A stretch of DNA of 64,000 nt from the NCBI RefSeq assembly GCF_901000735.1, contig NC_081541.1, positions 45,985,485 to 46,049,484 of the forward strand, in the 5' to 3' direction. This stretch comes from Corylus avellana. Its lineage: Eukaryota; Streptophyta; Magnoliopsida; Fagales; Betulaceae. The translations under genes were made by a program, and so were the position numbers. Positions 44,684 to 59,082 of the stretch are shown piece by piece (the stretch's first letter is position 1; each line of letters starts with the position of its first letter). The notes beneath the pieces are model-generated. The model was not told the origin of the DNA. It saw nothing but the letters and a program-made list of their open reading frames with translations, and searched no databases.

Positions 44684-47600
44684 ATGGCGATCGACAAGAG
44701 ACGCCCTCTCCAGCCCAGCGACGCCGCCAACATGGACCCACCTCCCAACCCCACCACCGGTAAAACCATCGAAGAAATGTACCAGAAGAAGACCCAGCTC
44801 GAGCACATCCTCCTCCGCCCTGACACCTACATCGGCTCCATTGAAAAGCACACCCAAACCCTCTGGGTCTTCGACTCCGTCTCCAACCTCATGGTCAACC
44901 GCCCCGTCACCTTCGTCCCCGGCCTCTACAAGATCTTCGACGAGATCCTCGTCAACGCCGCCGACAACAAGCAGCGCGACCCCTCCATGGATTCCCTCAA
45001 GGTCGTCATCGACGCCGATGCCAACTCTATCAGCGTATGTAACAACGGAGATGGGGTTCCTGTCGAGATCCACCAGGAGGAGAAGGTGTACGTGCCGGAA
45101 TTGATCTTCGGTCACTTGCTCACCAGCAGTAATTACGATGACACACAGAAGAAGACTACCGGCGGTCGCAACGGCTATGGAGCCAAGCTCACCAACATCT
45201 TCTCGACTGAGTTCATCATCGAGACCGCCGATGGAAAGCGCCAGAAGAAGTACAAGCAGGTACTGGATATGAGTGAATGGACTAGTTGGGCTTTTAGGGG
45301 TCTTGTTGTTTTTGGATTGTGTAAGATTGGTTTGTTGGTGTGTGGTTTAAATGGTTGTTTTGGTCTGCGGTTGCCTGGGTTTTTGTTTGATTGAAAAAAC
45401 TTGAATCATTTAATCGGAAATTATTGTAGGAAATATAGAGGATTCAAATAATTTGATTATACTTTTGGTTTAATTCTTGGGTTTTGTTGTTTGATCAATT
45501 TTTGGAAGTTGATAGTGTTTAGGGTTATGTGATGTGCGCTTCAATTCTTGGATAATATTTTTGGTCAATTGGTTCAATTCCTTGTCTTGGACTTCTACAT
45601 AAATGTAATAATTGATTTTTGTTTAAACACAGTTATTGGCTTTGGGGTTATTGTAGTGATTGTATTTAAGGTTTTTAATAGATTGTGGGGTTTTAAGGTG
45701 TTTCTACTTTTTAGAGGGCGTTTGACCTCACATTTTAGCAAGTAAAACACGGATTTTAAACAACGTTGTAAAAAGTGTCTGATTCGGGAAAAAAATGGTT
45801 TGGGTGCAATTTTTTGAAAATGCACAATTAAAGGCTGAACCGTGATTTTACCAAATGCTTAGTTATTTTTTAAATATTGTATTTTCACGTTTTGAAATTG
45901 CATTTTTTTTTTAAATAGAAGGTTTTGTGGGTGAGATTCTTTGCGTAACTATAATTGATGCTTAAGTATCTTGTTTTAATGTGGTTCATAGTTATCTGGT
46001 AGTTTGCATTGTTTGTTTTCTAGGTGATCATGGAGCATGCAAACTCCCAGTTTAGGTTACTGGCTCTAATTTTTATGATTTCTCTTCTTTTGGGAAGCAA
46101 GATATTTTACATTGAACTTTTGTTTTCTTAATCTCATTATAGAAAGACAGCATTAGCATCCTGTTATAGATTTTGTTCTAGCCACATCATTTCATCTGTC
46201 TGCAAAACTCAGTAAATTCGTTTTGCTGAACTTGAAGGTATTCTCTAATAACATGGGAAAGAAATCTGAGCCGGTCATAACCAAGTGCAAGGAGAATGAG
46301 AACTGGACGAAGGTGACATTTAAGCCTGACTTAGAAAAATTTAACATGACCCATCTTGAGGATGATGTGGTTGCACTAATGAAGAAGCGTGTGATTGACT
46401 TGGCCGGTTGCCTTGGAAAGTCTGTGAAGGTTGAACTGAATGGAAATCGGGTCCCTGTAAAATCATTTACTGATTATGTTAATCTCTACTTAGATTCCGC
46501 TGCTCAATCTAAACCCGAGAAACCTCCAAGGTCCTTTCCATGAAACTTTGGTTTCTCTATGTTTACTTTTCATTTTTGTTTCTTAGCATGAATTTGCTGA
46601 CTATATTCTTTGATTTCCTCAGCTATCATGTGAAAGTTAGTGATAGGTGGGAGATATGTGTGAGCCTTAGTGATGGGCAGTTTCAACAGGTATCTACAAG
46701 ATCTTTTGAAGCACAGGGAGTACTGAGTACATTGTGATTGCAACTGTATTAGTCTTCTTATATCGAGGATTCTTTTTTTTTATTATTTATTTCCCTTAAC
46801 AGGTCAGCTTTGTGAATTCGATTGCAACAATCAAGGGTGGAACCCATGTTGATTACGTCACTAGTCAAATTACAAACTATGTGATGAATTTTGTAAACAA
46901 GAAGAACAAGAGTGCCAATGTCAAGGCCCATAATGTGAAGAGCTACTTGTGGGTTTTTGTCAATGCTCTTATTGACAATCCTGCTTTTGATTCCCAAACT
47001 AAGGAAACTCTGACGCTTCGTCATAGCAGTTTCGGGTCCACGTGTGAGCTTTCAGAAGAGTTTCTGAAGAAAGGTTTGTTATGCTTCAACCACCATCTTT
47101 TTTCTTTTCTTTTTAATGATGAATATTGCTTCAATTTTCATTATTCTCGATAATAGAAGATTATCATTGAAGTGCTAGAGAGTGATCCTTATGCCCTTAC
47201 ACTATTTATAGTCACAAAGTCTGGAATTGTGGATAGTCTCCTGTCGTGGGCAAATTTCAAGCAGAGCAAAGATCTTAAGAAAAGTGATGGAACAAAGACA
47301 GAGAAGATTCATGGAATTGAAAAGCTGGATGATGCTAACAAAGCTGGGGGGAAGGAATCCAAACAATGTACCTTGATTTTAACCGAAGGAGATTCAGCCA
47401 AGGCTCTTGCTGTAAGTTGTTGTGTTATGGTGCAGTTCACTTTGACACCAATGCAGCTCATTTTTGGTTTAATTTTTATGATTTTTGACATTATTGAGTC
47501 ATACAGTTGGCTGGTCTTGCTGCTGTGGGTCGAGATTACTATGGTGTGTTCCCATTGAGAGGTAAATTGCTCAATGTGCGGGAAGCCACCATTAAACAGC

Positions 47601-50600
47601 TCAAAGAGAACAAAGAAATTGGGTACATCAAGCAGATTCTTGGACTGCAGCAGAATAAAGAATACGCCAATGTCGAGTCCTTGAGATATGGTCATTTGAT
47701 GATAATGACTGATCAGGTGTGATGCCCTAAACGGCTCTCTCTCTCTCTCTCAGTTTACAAAATTATCCAGAATGGTAACAGACACATGGTTTACCTTTGC
47801 CAATTAGCCAGATACGAATTGTTTAACTTCTACGCTTGTACAGGATCATGATGGTTCCCACATCAAAGGGTTGTTGATCAACTTCATTCATTCTTACTGG
47901 CCATCACTGTTAAAAGTTCCTTCTTTCTTAATTGAGTTTATAACTCCCATTGTGAAGGTTGGTATTTCAGTTAAGTAGTTTGATAGCAAACCTTTAATAC
48001 TAAGTGGAATCTTTTGTTGAGGAAAAATTGTCTATTATCATCTTGGCAGGCAACCCACAAAAATGGGACACAATTATCGTTTTATACCATGCCTGAGTAC
48101 GAGTCGTGGAAGGAAAGTTTGAGGGGGAAAGCAAGTGGCTGGTCTATCAAGTACTATAAGGTTTGTCTTTTTAATTTGTACAAGTAATGAGAACCAATTA
48201 GAGCACCTTGTTATTCTTCTCTCATGTACTGATTTGTTTCTGTTTTGTAGGGGTTGGGAACAAGCACATCAAAGGAAGGGAGGGAGTACTTCTCAAATCT
48301 TGAGATGCACAGGAAAGATTTTATTTGGGAAGATGACCAAGATGGGGAGGCCATTGAGCTGGCATTCAGTAAGAAGAAGATAGAAGAGAGGAAGAATTGG
48401 CTCAGGCGGTTTGAGGTCAAAGTTTTGCCATCTTTCATTGTTGTGATTTTTAGAGAACCTAATTAAGACAATGTGGTTCTAATACAACATCATCTTCTTA
48501 ATGTGCAGCCCGGCACTCACCTTGATCAGGAGGCGAAGCTCATAAAATACAGTGACTTTGTCAACAAGGAGCTTATATTGTTTTCCATGGCAGATCTCCA
48601 AAGGTCTATTCCTTCCATGGTTGATGGCCTGAAGCCGGGTCAAAGGAAGATTATTTTCTCCTCCTTTAAGAAGAATTTTATCAAGGAAGCAAAAGTTGCA
48701 CAGTTTTCTGGTTATGTATCTGAACATTCAGCCTATCATCACGGTGAGCAGAGTCTTCAAAGTACCATCGTTGGATTGGCACAAGACTTTGTGGGCAGCA
48801 ACAACATTAACCTTCTTCTACCAAGTGGCCAGTTTGGAACTCGTAATTATGTGAGATGAACAAAACCCACGCGTCACTTTTTAAATAGGAATGAAGCTCC
48901 GTCTTTCTTTATTAATTCTGTGCTTATTTTCACATTTTGATTTTTCGTATATTCTGTTTGATTTCAGGGAGGCAAAGACCATGCGAGTGCTAGGTACATA
49001 TTTACTCAGCTTTCTCCTATCACACGGTTTCTGTTCCATAAGGATGATGACGACCTTCTTAATTACTTGAATGAAGATGGGCAATCAATTGAACCAACTT
49101 GGTACTTTTTCCTTCTCTATATTTGTTGTGTGGATTGTTGCATTTTTGCTGTGGAGGAACTTCACATTAATAAAGCTTACAATTCCTTTTTTGTCTATTT
49201 TAGGTATATGCCAATTATCCCAATGGTTCTTGTCAATGGTAGTGAAGGAATTGGAACTGGTTGGAGCTCTTACATTCCCAATTATAACCCAAGAGACATC
49301 ATCGCAAATCTTAGGCGCTTGTTGGAGGGTGATACCATGGAGCCTATGGATCCATGGTATAGATGGTTTAAAGGAACTATTGAGAAAGCTGCAAAGGAAA
49401 CTGGGAACAGCTATACTGTTAGTGGAATTATAGAGGAAGTGAACGAGACGACACTCAAGATAACGGAGCTGCCACTTCGTAGGTGGACCCAGGATTACAA
49501 GGAATTTCTGGAATCTATTTCTTCAAGTAATAAAGAATGCAAGGATCCTCTAATTGAGGTAAATTTCACTACGTACTTGAGAATTATGACATCCATCAAA
49601 AGGTGTCTTGGTCTGTATCCAGTTTCTCATGAAAATTATGCTGGCTGCAGGATTTTGGCATGTATTGTGACGATGTAACAGTAGACTTTGACATCTTCTT
49701 GACCCAAGAGAACTTGGTCAGGGCCAAGCAAGAGGGTTTGCTGAAGAAATTTAAACTAACCACCTCAATTAGCACAAGTAACATGCACCTGTTTGACCCA
49801 GAAGGCGTGATAAAGAAGTATGACACCCCAGAACAAAGTATGTGTTAGAGGTTATGGAGTGCTTTATATTTATTCTTCAGTATATTCCAATGATAACATA
49901 CTTTCTGTTTATGATTTTTTCTCTCAGTTCTTGAAGATTTTTTTCCCCTAAGACTTGAATATTATGAGAAAAGAAAGGTGAGTTCACTTATGATCATCAA
50001 TATTTCAGCAGCTTCTTAGTGCAACTATTAACTACAATTTTATAAATGCATGCAGAAATTTTTATTGGACAAACATGAAATGGAATTGTTGAAGTTGGAA
50101 AACCAGGCTAGGTTTATCCTTGCAGTTGTAAATGGAGAGATCATTGTGAGCAACAGGAAGAGAGCTGATCTGTTTAATGAGCTGAAAATAAAAGGTTTTA
50201 CTCCTTTGCCAAAGAAAACTAAATCTGTTGAACCAGAGGTTGCTGGGGCAATTGATGACACTGGAGAAGCAGAAGAGAACTCTGATGCGGTTAGCATAAT
50301 ACCTATCAGTGATTACCAGTATCTACTGGACATGGCGATTGGAAACTTGACCGTTGAGAGAGTTCAGAAGCTATGTGCTGACAGGGACAAACTCAAAGAG
50401 GAGGTTGAGGATTTAAGGAAGGAAACTCCACGGTCTTTTTGGATGAAAGATCTGGATGCTCTGGAGAGGCAGCTTGATGTATGAACAAAAAATTTACGAT
50501 TTCGCATGATGCTTATTTAATTTGTTTCTTAACTGATTTGTTTTGTGTGATTCAGGAGCTAGAAGAAAATGATGCTCAATCAGAGGAGCTGAGAAAGGAA

Positions 50601-52007
50601 ATGAGAAACAAAGCAAAAGGTAAAGCAGCTATGAAGTCTAGAAAAGCAGCACCCAAGAACCCACGCAAGGACAATAAGAAGGCAAATAATGCAGAATCAG
50701 TTGCAGAAACCATCTCAAGATCATCTACATCTGCAATGGAAATTGGTACACCTGAAACAATATTTTTATTCTTTATTTTTTCAGAATATGTGTTGGTTTT
50801 TCTTTAGATTTTTTGTTTACATATGCTTGCTTTGTTAGAGAAAGCTCCTAAGGTGGTGAAACCCAGAGGCAGAGGGCCCTCTAAAAAAGCTCCTGCTAAG
50901 GTCTGTTCTATTCCTATAATGCATTCAGCCCATGTAAAGGATGTCTCTATAACTTATGCTGTTATTACTTTTCCTTATCAGCAGGAAAAGCCCACTTTAG
51001 TCTTGAATGATGAGGATGATGATGAGGATGACGAAGTGCTTGAGCTTAAAGAACGACTTGCTGCCTATAACCTTGATTCATCTCCTGATCAATCAGCAGG
51101 TAATGTTATAGGCATATATTTATTTGATGATTATGATCTTTACACTATTTTATCACTGCTGCATATAATAACAACTGATCACAGTATGTGCTTCTGTTTT
51201 CTTGATCAATTTAATTGCAAGGATGTCCTAGTATTATGTACACTTATAAGCTGTTTTCTACTTAACAGCATTAGCTTAAAAATTTACTTGAGATGCAGCA
51301 GAAACAATTAGTTGCTTGATTCACGATGTTTAAAAGTGAACACTGGGAATGTTTTTCCTGCAAGTATTTATGAGTTAGCTCATTCTGTTTTTATGCCTGC
51401 AGCTATGGAGACTGAAGTGCCCAAAGTACCAGCCAGGAAGAAAGAACCCAGCAAAAGGACTGCTGCGCAGAAGAAGCCATTGGTCACTGTTGTAGAGGTT
51501 TCTGGTGATGATGATGATGATGATGATGAAAAGAATAATTCTGATGATGAAGACTTTGATATTGAAGTTGTTGCTGCCCAAGAATCAGGAAAAAAGGGAG
51601 GCAGAAAACCGGCTGCAAATGCCAAGGCAGCTAAGGCCCCTGTAGCAGCAAAGAAGAGAGAGGCACCCAAGAAACAACAGCCTAAGACATTGGGCCAGAA
51701 GCTTGTAACTGACATGTTTAAGCCTGCTGCGAATTCGATGTTTTCGCCGGAGAAGAAAGTGAGAAAGATGAGGGAATCTCCCTTCAACAAAAAAAGTGGT
51801 TCTGTGTTGGGCAAGGTTGGTGGGGAAAATGAGGCAACTGGAAGTGAACCTTCTACTTCTGCCAGTACTGAAGAATCGGTAGAAGTTGCGCCTGCAAGAG
51901 CAAGACCTCAGAGGGTGAACCGCAAGCAAACAAGATATGTGCTGAGTGACTCTGAAAGTGAAAATTCCCCTGTTGATACCGACTTTGATGAAAAGGAAGA
52001 GGACTAG
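44684..52007 (+). CDS. TOP2: DNA topoisomerase II
   Basis: Nuclear ATP-dependent type IIA topoisomerase that passes one duplex through another in replication and chromosome segregation. Nineteen exons: 44684-45259, 46238-46530, 46623-46689, 46803-47073, 47212-47411, 47507-47716, 47844-47957, 48050-48160, 48251-48415, 48509-48850, 48968-49101, 49204-49558, 49651-49837, 49928-49977, 50056-50478, 50556-50745, 50839-50900, 50982-51099, 51403-52007. Together 1490 residues (Arabidopsis TOP2 about 1470). The GHKL ATPase has NAADNK (91-96) and GGRNGYGAK (about 160). TOPRIM has EGDSAK (461-466) and DQDHD (538-542). The catalytic tyrosine is Tyr793 in HASARYIF. The C-terminal 340 residues are a charged Lys/Ser/Asp tail, including a seven-Asp run. 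The exon 18 acceptor is CAGCAG (NAGNAG), so one Gln may be optional. Reads as intact. Confidence 0.95.
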
Positions 52008-52636
52008 ATTAGTTGTTCTGTTGAGGAGCTGACTGAAAACTTGAAACGGGAATTCAATCTCATTCCCCTGAATACATTTGTACTCTGTTTCTCTTGTAGT
52101 TGGTGCTTTGATTTTCTGCTAGATTGTGTTTCCTAGCAACTGTCACTGTATGTTGTGACTCGTTGGGTTGGAAGGATATTTTTCCCCCTTGCAATTGAAT
52201 TATGCAGTTTAACCGTGCAAGTATATTTCACCGGTAACAAAAAAAATAATAATAATAACTAATCTACTACATTGTTTTGTAATACGAATAATTTTAGAAG
52301 TTCTTTTGTCATTTTAAAAATGAGGTGAATTTTAAAATTACAATTTAATTAAAATTCACAAGTCCAACAATAATTTTAAGAGTCACATTATATTTGGAGT
52401 GACATGAGAGATTTTTAACATTACTCTATAAATAGTTAGGCCGAATATGTATGCACTATGCAACCAGACTACAAGGCATTCTTTTTATTTTATTTTATTT
52501 TATTTTTTATTTTTTATAGTAATGCTATATGCTCAACTCCAGCCTCATTAGGTTGGTGTGATAATGTCCCTCTCTTAGATTTGATGGGCAATGCCACTGC
52601 CACATTACCCTAGTGTTTAAAATTACTCTTCTATTG

Positions 52637-52638
<2 letters not shown>

Positions 52639-52680
<42 letters not shown>
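52639..52680. repeat. (TA)n microsatellite
   Basis: Pure TA run of about 42 nt, 630 bp downstream of the TOP2 stop codon. Confidence 0.95.
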
Positions 52681-52684
<4 letters not shown>

Positions 52685-53274
52685 CTTCTATGATTGAGAA
52701 ATCTCTATATTTTTGTTTTCTATATTTTTGTTTTAAGCAAATAGGAAAATAATTACATGGAATAAAAAAAACCGGAGGGGAGGGGCTCTCCAACAAAAGA
52801 TCTAAAATAGAAATACAATGCAGAAAATATGAACCAATAAAAGGAAATTGGCCAAAAAATGCTCGATCCCTTGTATCTTGGGCAAAAGCTGAGAAAGGGG
52901 AGCAAAAAGCGGTAATTAAAGCAAAAGGGGCATGGACCTTGAAAGGCCCCTCAATCTTAACCCATTTTCATGAATAGGGTTGGCCATTACGAACTCAATA
53001 CAAAATTAGCAGGTTATACTTGAAGGGTTTGACCCATTTAACTAAATATGTTTAGTTTTAATTGATCTATATAGTTTTATATTCATACCTTAACACGACT
53101 TGTGAACTTGACACAAAATTAACGTGTAAGATTGATTTGATGAATCAGACGCATGTAATTAAATAAGTAGCGTAAAAATTAACTTATATAGTATTATACT
53201 CATACTTTGACACAACTCGAACGATACACATACTTTTGACACAATTCAAACCCAACTTGAGCACAAATTATTGA

Positions 53275-53447
53275 GTAATTCTAAATGGTCTACTTGTATC
53301 CTACTAAGAATGATGTAACTATTAAAATCACTCTTGAATCAAAACTCAATAATGATTAATCACAAGTCCAATGGTGATTTTAATAGCCACATCATTCTTA
53401 ATAAGACATAAATAAAATACAAGTAAACCTCATAAAATTACTCCAAA
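53275..53447. repeat. Foldback MITE
   Basis: Inverted arms: left GAGTAATTCTAAATGGTCTA, CTTGTAT and AAGAATGATGTAACTATTAA; right, in reverse: GGAGTAATTTTATGAGGTTTA, CTTGTAT and AAGAATGATGTGGCTATTAA. The centre has two copies of a TGATTAATCACAAGTCC-like sequence facing each other. Confidence 0.7.
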
Positions 53448-54227
53448 TTGTCACCTCTGGGCAAGAGTACAGAATCTGAAAAATAACAAAACAGTTAAAA
53501 AGAAAATGGAATTTCCCTTTGGATATGAAGGTTGAGTCTCTCTCTCTCTCTCTCTCTCTTAGCATTTGCTTCCTTTATTGATTTTTTTTTTTTTTTTTTT
53601 TTGCACGGATTAGAACTTATTCAACAAGAAATTTTGCTACATGAGAAACGTAATTGGTTAAAAAAATAAAAAATAAAAATACATGAGAAACGTCATAGTT
53701 GCAGGAATCGAATCCAATTAATTATATAAGATAAGTATTTTTATCCTTTTATTTTTTGAAAAATAAAAAATACCTCTTAAATATAATAAACTGGATATTG
53801 TCATGTTCATTCAAATCCTAATTCATAGTTAGGGCACTTTCATTGCCAATCCTAAAATCACCTTTCCATTGCCAATCCTGAATGCAATCAACCAGCCAAA
53901 TTACGGATCATAACAATTGCAGTAAATTTCTTACAGGAAATAAAAGCTTGATCTATGATTATCTCTTTCATATTGCTACCCTAAATGAAACCCTCTTTAT
54001 CATATAAAGAGATGTTGCAGTCTCTGTACAAATTCTGGTTAGCGGCTCAAACAGAAAAATAAAATGAAATAACAAACCCTACAACAGAAAATACACCTAC
54101 TTATCATGAACTAAAAGCCGATCGGAACCATGATATGTTAAAATACAACATAGAAATTTCGGCACATAGGGAACAATTACCTGAGAAGAAGACAATTCTA
54201 CAAGAAAACCTCTTGACCAGCAGCTAA

Positions 54228-57200
54228 TCACATGGAAAGGTTTCGTTTTGTAGCTTCCATTTTCAGCAACAGATCTTTAATATCTGCTTCCATCCTCATC
54301 TTCATATTGAAGTATTCTCTATGTGCTCTCTCTAGGGCCTGGAGTTCTTCTGATTTTTGTTTGCGCATTTCTTCCGTCTCAGCCAACCGCAACTTTGCAA
54401 TTCGACTCATATACTCCTCTTCAATTTTTTCACTTTTTGCAATTGCAATGCGTTTCAGGCCCTCAGCTTCTCTTCTTGCATTTTCGGCACGTGCTTGAAA
54501 CATTTTAGCCTCTGCATGTTTGATTTTCACAATACTCTCCAATTCATCAAAGAGAGGTTCTTTTTGAACACTTGTCTGCAACTCGGATTCCAAAGTACGC
54601 TTATCGTTCCGGTCATAACTGAAGCTAGGGAGCATACTAGCTGCCCTTTCCAACTGAGGCCCCTTCTCCGAATAAACAGATTTTAGCCACGTCGGTTCCT
54701 GGCTTGGCCCCGCCATCCCATTGCTTTCTTTACCTTGTTCCTTCCCAGATGAGATTGGTGTCTTGCCTAACTTGGAAGAGCTGCCATCTGCATTGGAAGC
54801 AAATGATGTAAATAATAACCTTCTGGTTCAGCTTTCTATTTCAACAGAACCAACAATGTTGGATATTTCCCCATTGCCCAATTCCACACCCAATGCAAAT
54901 ATCACCAGAGCAGAAAGAATGCAGTTTGGATTTGGCAATGAAGCAAATATTGCAGTTCCAAGTTATCATATTGAATGGTTCACCAGTTTCTAACACCACT
55001 TACATCACAGAAGTCAAACGCTAAGAACCACACTCAACGTCAGGGAGCAAAAAAGGTATTCAATGCAAAAACTACAGAAAGCAGATCAAAATGACAGTCT
55101 TGTAATTCTTCAACTTGGTTTTGGTTGCTCAGCAATATATTGTGGCTCATATAAAATAATCAATTCTTAAATGGTTTAGTTCAAATGGAATATCAATCAA
55201 ACCAAAGATGGATATGATTTATACTTAAAATGAAAGGGTTTTGGAATAAATTGAATTCAGAACTTGCTGAACGCTACTTTAGAACATCACTACGTAGTCA
55301 CATATAACACAAACATAATCACAGAAATTCACGATAAAACATTGGTAATAAAATTCACCCATACCTGAAGTTGTCATGCATCATACAATATATCACAAAG
55401 AACGTGGAAACAGATTGATGAATAAGGCAAACATACTGGGCATTATTTTTCTCCAAGAAAAGTAATTTGCCGCACATTCAATTTCACTTGGAAAAACTAT
55501 TCAGTGCCAAAAATATTGATTTTTCTTAAAACCCATTAGCTTCCTTTTGCTACAATCCTGTGAATGGCCAATGTTATCTCAAAGACTCAAACCATTTCCT
55601 AAGGGACATAATCATAGATAAGAAGCAAGGCTTCAGCCCAGAGACAACAAGAAAAAAGCTATCTCAGATTATGTCATACGGTACAAGTTAATATAAGAAA
55701 CAGGTACAAATATCTAAAGTAGCTATGTGCATGACAAGTTGAGAAGTAAAATTGATCTCATAATTATCCAGGGAGGAAAACAATGCAATTCCTTGATATC
55801 AAATAAAAATAACTTACCATTAAGGAAAGCCATGATATAACTGTAAACCTCATGAAGGTCAGACTTATTTGCCAATCTTGCCAGCATCTGATCAGCAATT
55901 TCATGAAGTCGTCTCCCCCTCATGTCCTTGCTGTCACGAAAAATTCTCTTCACATATTCAAGCTCTCTAGAAAGAGTTTCAGCTGTCCAATCCTTTGCAA
56001 AACTTTGAAAAACCTCCTTCACAAAGCCAAACATCTCAGAAGGATGATCGCAGGCAACACAATGGAACTGCATCTCGGTCGCCCCATAAGCGCTAGTAGC
56101 ACTCCTTCCGTTTCTAATATAAGATTCCCGCAAAGCACAATCCGCATGGCACCAATGAAGACAAACATCACAACCAACCCAACTACATGTATTTGACGCC
56201 ATGTCAAACTTCGAGCACACAAGACACATACAAGCACTGCAAAAACCATTCTTCTGTCCACAAACCTTGCAATCACATTCATCCACAGGCAAAGACTGCT
56301 TACAAGTAAGATTTCTGCATTTCAAGTTCAGAAAAACCTCAGTCAAATGAGTAGGTGAAACACTGTTGTCTTGCTGGAGATAATCCGGCAGCCCAGTTTT
56401 CAAAGCGACCAAGATTTCCAACTGAGCCCGATGGGATTTCAGTAGCATCTCCATGGTTATGTCAGACTTGTTCTGCAATGCTTTCTGAAATGCGAGTAGT
56501 TGTGGTCGCTTGTCAACATTCAGCATGATCTGGTGAATGCTCTCTTTTAGACACGCTATGGATTGTCCAGGCATCTCATGCAATCTCCTAGCCATTACAT
56601 GTACTGGTTCAGCAACTATCCGGGCAATGACCGTCTCAACAAATTCAACTCCACCTATCGGAAGCTGTTCAAGCTCCTTCTGGCTACTAGTCCTATATAA
56701 ACTACCACTACTCTTCTCTCTCAATCCTCGTTTCTTGTCGAAGCTATAATTTGATCCAATATCATGAGACCCTACACTCTGCGAAGGTGATCTAACATCG
56801 TCGTGGTGCCTTGCCTGTCCTCCAGACAACTGCCTATGAAAGCTCAACTGCCTTTCTAACCCATTGCCCATTTTAGAGCTTCCTTCTAAAACCCTGTGAT
56901 GTTGTCCTTGCACAGCTTGACCATTCGAACTGCCCTGTAATACTTGGGACTGACTATGAGTGCCATTTCCATTCATCAAGATTCTATGATACAAGGGAAC
57001 TTCTTTCTGCTTAGACTCATTCTGGGACAGTCCCTGCCAATCGATTCCCTGAAATATTGGGCGGCTGCCAACCGATTGTTCGAAGTTGTCCAGTGAATTC
57101 TGCGTCATAGAACAGCTTGGGTTGTGGAAAAACGACTGAGAACCTGAAAAAGACATCGATGCAGTTAATCCATCCGAATTAGTACAAAAAGTATTGCTCA

Positions 57201-59082
57201 AGGACTGAACACTCCTTGCTTGACTAGGTGAACCAGGAGCAGCTTGGTTCGTATCAGGAGCAGCACCAATCGGTAACAAAACATTTGGTAAGCTCAGAGA
57301 AAGATCAAGCGGCTCTAGCATCAGCTTTTCATCCTTCTTATTAACACCCGATCGATCATCTTTCTCCTGTCGTCTAACAGGCGAGGTCGAGAACAGCTCA
57401 AAACCCCGAGTACTCGGTCCTTCCATATCATCATCATCATCATCATCCCTCGCATCCCTTCCAATCCACACGCCACCATCTTCAGCAGAATGGGTAGGTT
57501 CAATAGACACACTTTTGCCTTTGTCCTTGAAATCCTGAGTCCTCAAACCCTCTGTTTCAATCCCCACATTCACTTCATCCCCTCCTCCATTTTCCTCCTC
57601 ATTCAACTCCGCTACTTCCACACACTCTGCCTTGGCCTCAAGATCTATTAAACCCTCCTTACCTTGCTGCTTACACTCCTCTTCAAAACCCAAAGGCTTG
57701 TCATCAACAACCACAGTCTTCTTCACTTCCTCCTCCTCCTCACACTCCCCATCTTCCTTCACACCCTCTTCTTCCTTATCACCAACACCACCTTCATCAT
57801 TCGCTGCCATTCCAATCTCATCACCACTTCCGCTTCCGCTTCCGCTTCCACCATGCGACTCATCAATCAAATCGTTCTCGCTATCACTGTCACTACCACT
57901 ACCACTATCACTATTACTCTCTTGCACTTCTTCATCAACCCCCTTTTCTTTCCTCTCCTCACAAACACTCTCCTTCTTGGTCACCTCCCTCTCTGTCTCT
58001 ATCTCTATCTTTCTATCTTTCTCTTTATCTTCATCACCCCCTACCTCCACACCCCCAACTTCAACCTCCTTCTCACTATCAATCTCCAACCCGACATGAT
58101 CTTTCACCTCCTTCGTCTCGGATTCAGCTTCGGCTTCAACTTCGTGACCGGATTCCCCTCTAATTGCTTCCGATTCCGTTTCAGGTTCGGGTTTTGATTC
58201 TGGTTCTGGCTCAGGCTCAGGCTCAAGCTCTCCTTCCTCCATTTCACTACTACTCTTACTCTCATTCTGCACCTCCTCCTCCTCCTGCTCAATAGCAACC
58301 TTCTTCACAACCTCTGCCTCCGCCTCCACCTCCACACTCCTCGATTGCTGCTCGCTCGCCCCTGATTCCCTCGACCAACTCGGCGACTTCGACTTCGACT
58401 TGGACTCCTCTCTCGTTGTCCTTGAACTCGAAAATACTCTTGCGCCTCTTATCGGCGACGATCCCGAATTCGAAGACCTAACCATTCTCGTCGATTCGCT
58501 CGTCGCTGAATCCCTAGACCAAGACGGCGACTTCACGTCCCTCAATCCGATTCTCGCCGTCGGCGACTTAACCTCCGAGTCCTTATTTCCACTGTTGTTG
58601 TTGCCCCCGAATCGCCGCCACGAAGACACGCTCCCCTCCCGCCGGGACCGATCCATCGCCGCCGAAGAGGACCGCTCCGACCGGAACCCCTTCGGGAACT
58701 CCCTCCTGCCAGCCGACGACGAAGACAACCCCCCGCAGAAGCTCTCCGACCGGTGCATCAAATTACGATCGTACCCTCCGCCGTACCGATCGAAGCCTCC
58801 CTTCCGTCGATCCCCGTCGAACTCGTGCTCCGGCCGCTTCCTCACCATCCTCGACCCCTCCCGATCCTCGTCGGCCGCCGATCGGTCCCGGTCATACCGT
58901 ACCGACGCCGACGAAGACAACAAACCCTTGATCCGCACATTCTCGGGCGACTTGTAGTAGAAACCCCTGTGCGACGACGACCGGTTCGTATTCGAACCCG
59001 AGTTCAAATTCGGGTTCGGATCTTTGCATTTATCTCCATATGACGTCGAATCGAGATCGTCGCTAGGCCTCAACCTCTTCAT
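54228..59082 (-). CDS. OBE4: OBERON4-type PHD finger protein
   Basis: Large nuclear PHD protein of the OBERON/TITANIA group, which acts in meristem establishment and auxin-related transcription during embryogenesis. Two exons: 55818-59082 and 54228-54787, joined across a 1030-nt intron in phase 1, giving 1274 residues (Arabidopsis OBE4 about 1160). The N-terminus MKRLRPSDDLDSTSYGDK and the FYYKSPENVR segment are typical. A long disordered Ser/Arg-rich then Glu/Lys-rich region follows (about 30-560). The conserved Oberon region starts near 800. The C4HC3-type PHD finger lies at about 920-1010 (CKVCGQKNGFCSACMC, then GCDVCLHWCHADC, then HCVACDH). Exon 2 encodes a coiled coil (KEPLFDELESIVKIKHAEAK onward) ending KRNLSM. 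The minus-strand start is the only ATG with this conserved N-terminus. Frames on the plus strand here are shadows. No lesion seen. Confidence 0.93.

Larger units (their letters stand above)
52008..54227. other. Convergent spacer between TOP2 and OBE4 genes
   Basis: No gene. After the TOP2 3' UTR it holds a TA repeat (52639-52680), a LINE-like fragment (52740-52975) related to 2390-2600, and the dispersed ACACGACTTG-type repeat (52980-53270). A foldback MITE (53275-53447) and CT and T runs (53537-53603) follow. The OBE4 3' UTR lies at the right end. Confidence 0.65.

Noticed and set aside
44367..45115. Long Ser/Thr/Pro frame and minus-strand frames over TOP2 exon 1
   Set aside because: They overlap the conserved ATPase exon in other frames; GC-rich codon use creates them.
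48135..48466. Separate small frames within TOP2 introns and exons
   Set aside because: They read through splice sites of a well-defined TOP2 model.
57632..59043. Long plus-strand frames opposite OBE4
   Set aside because: Shadows of the low-complexity Glu/Ser/Arg region of OBE4. No splice structure or conserved domain.
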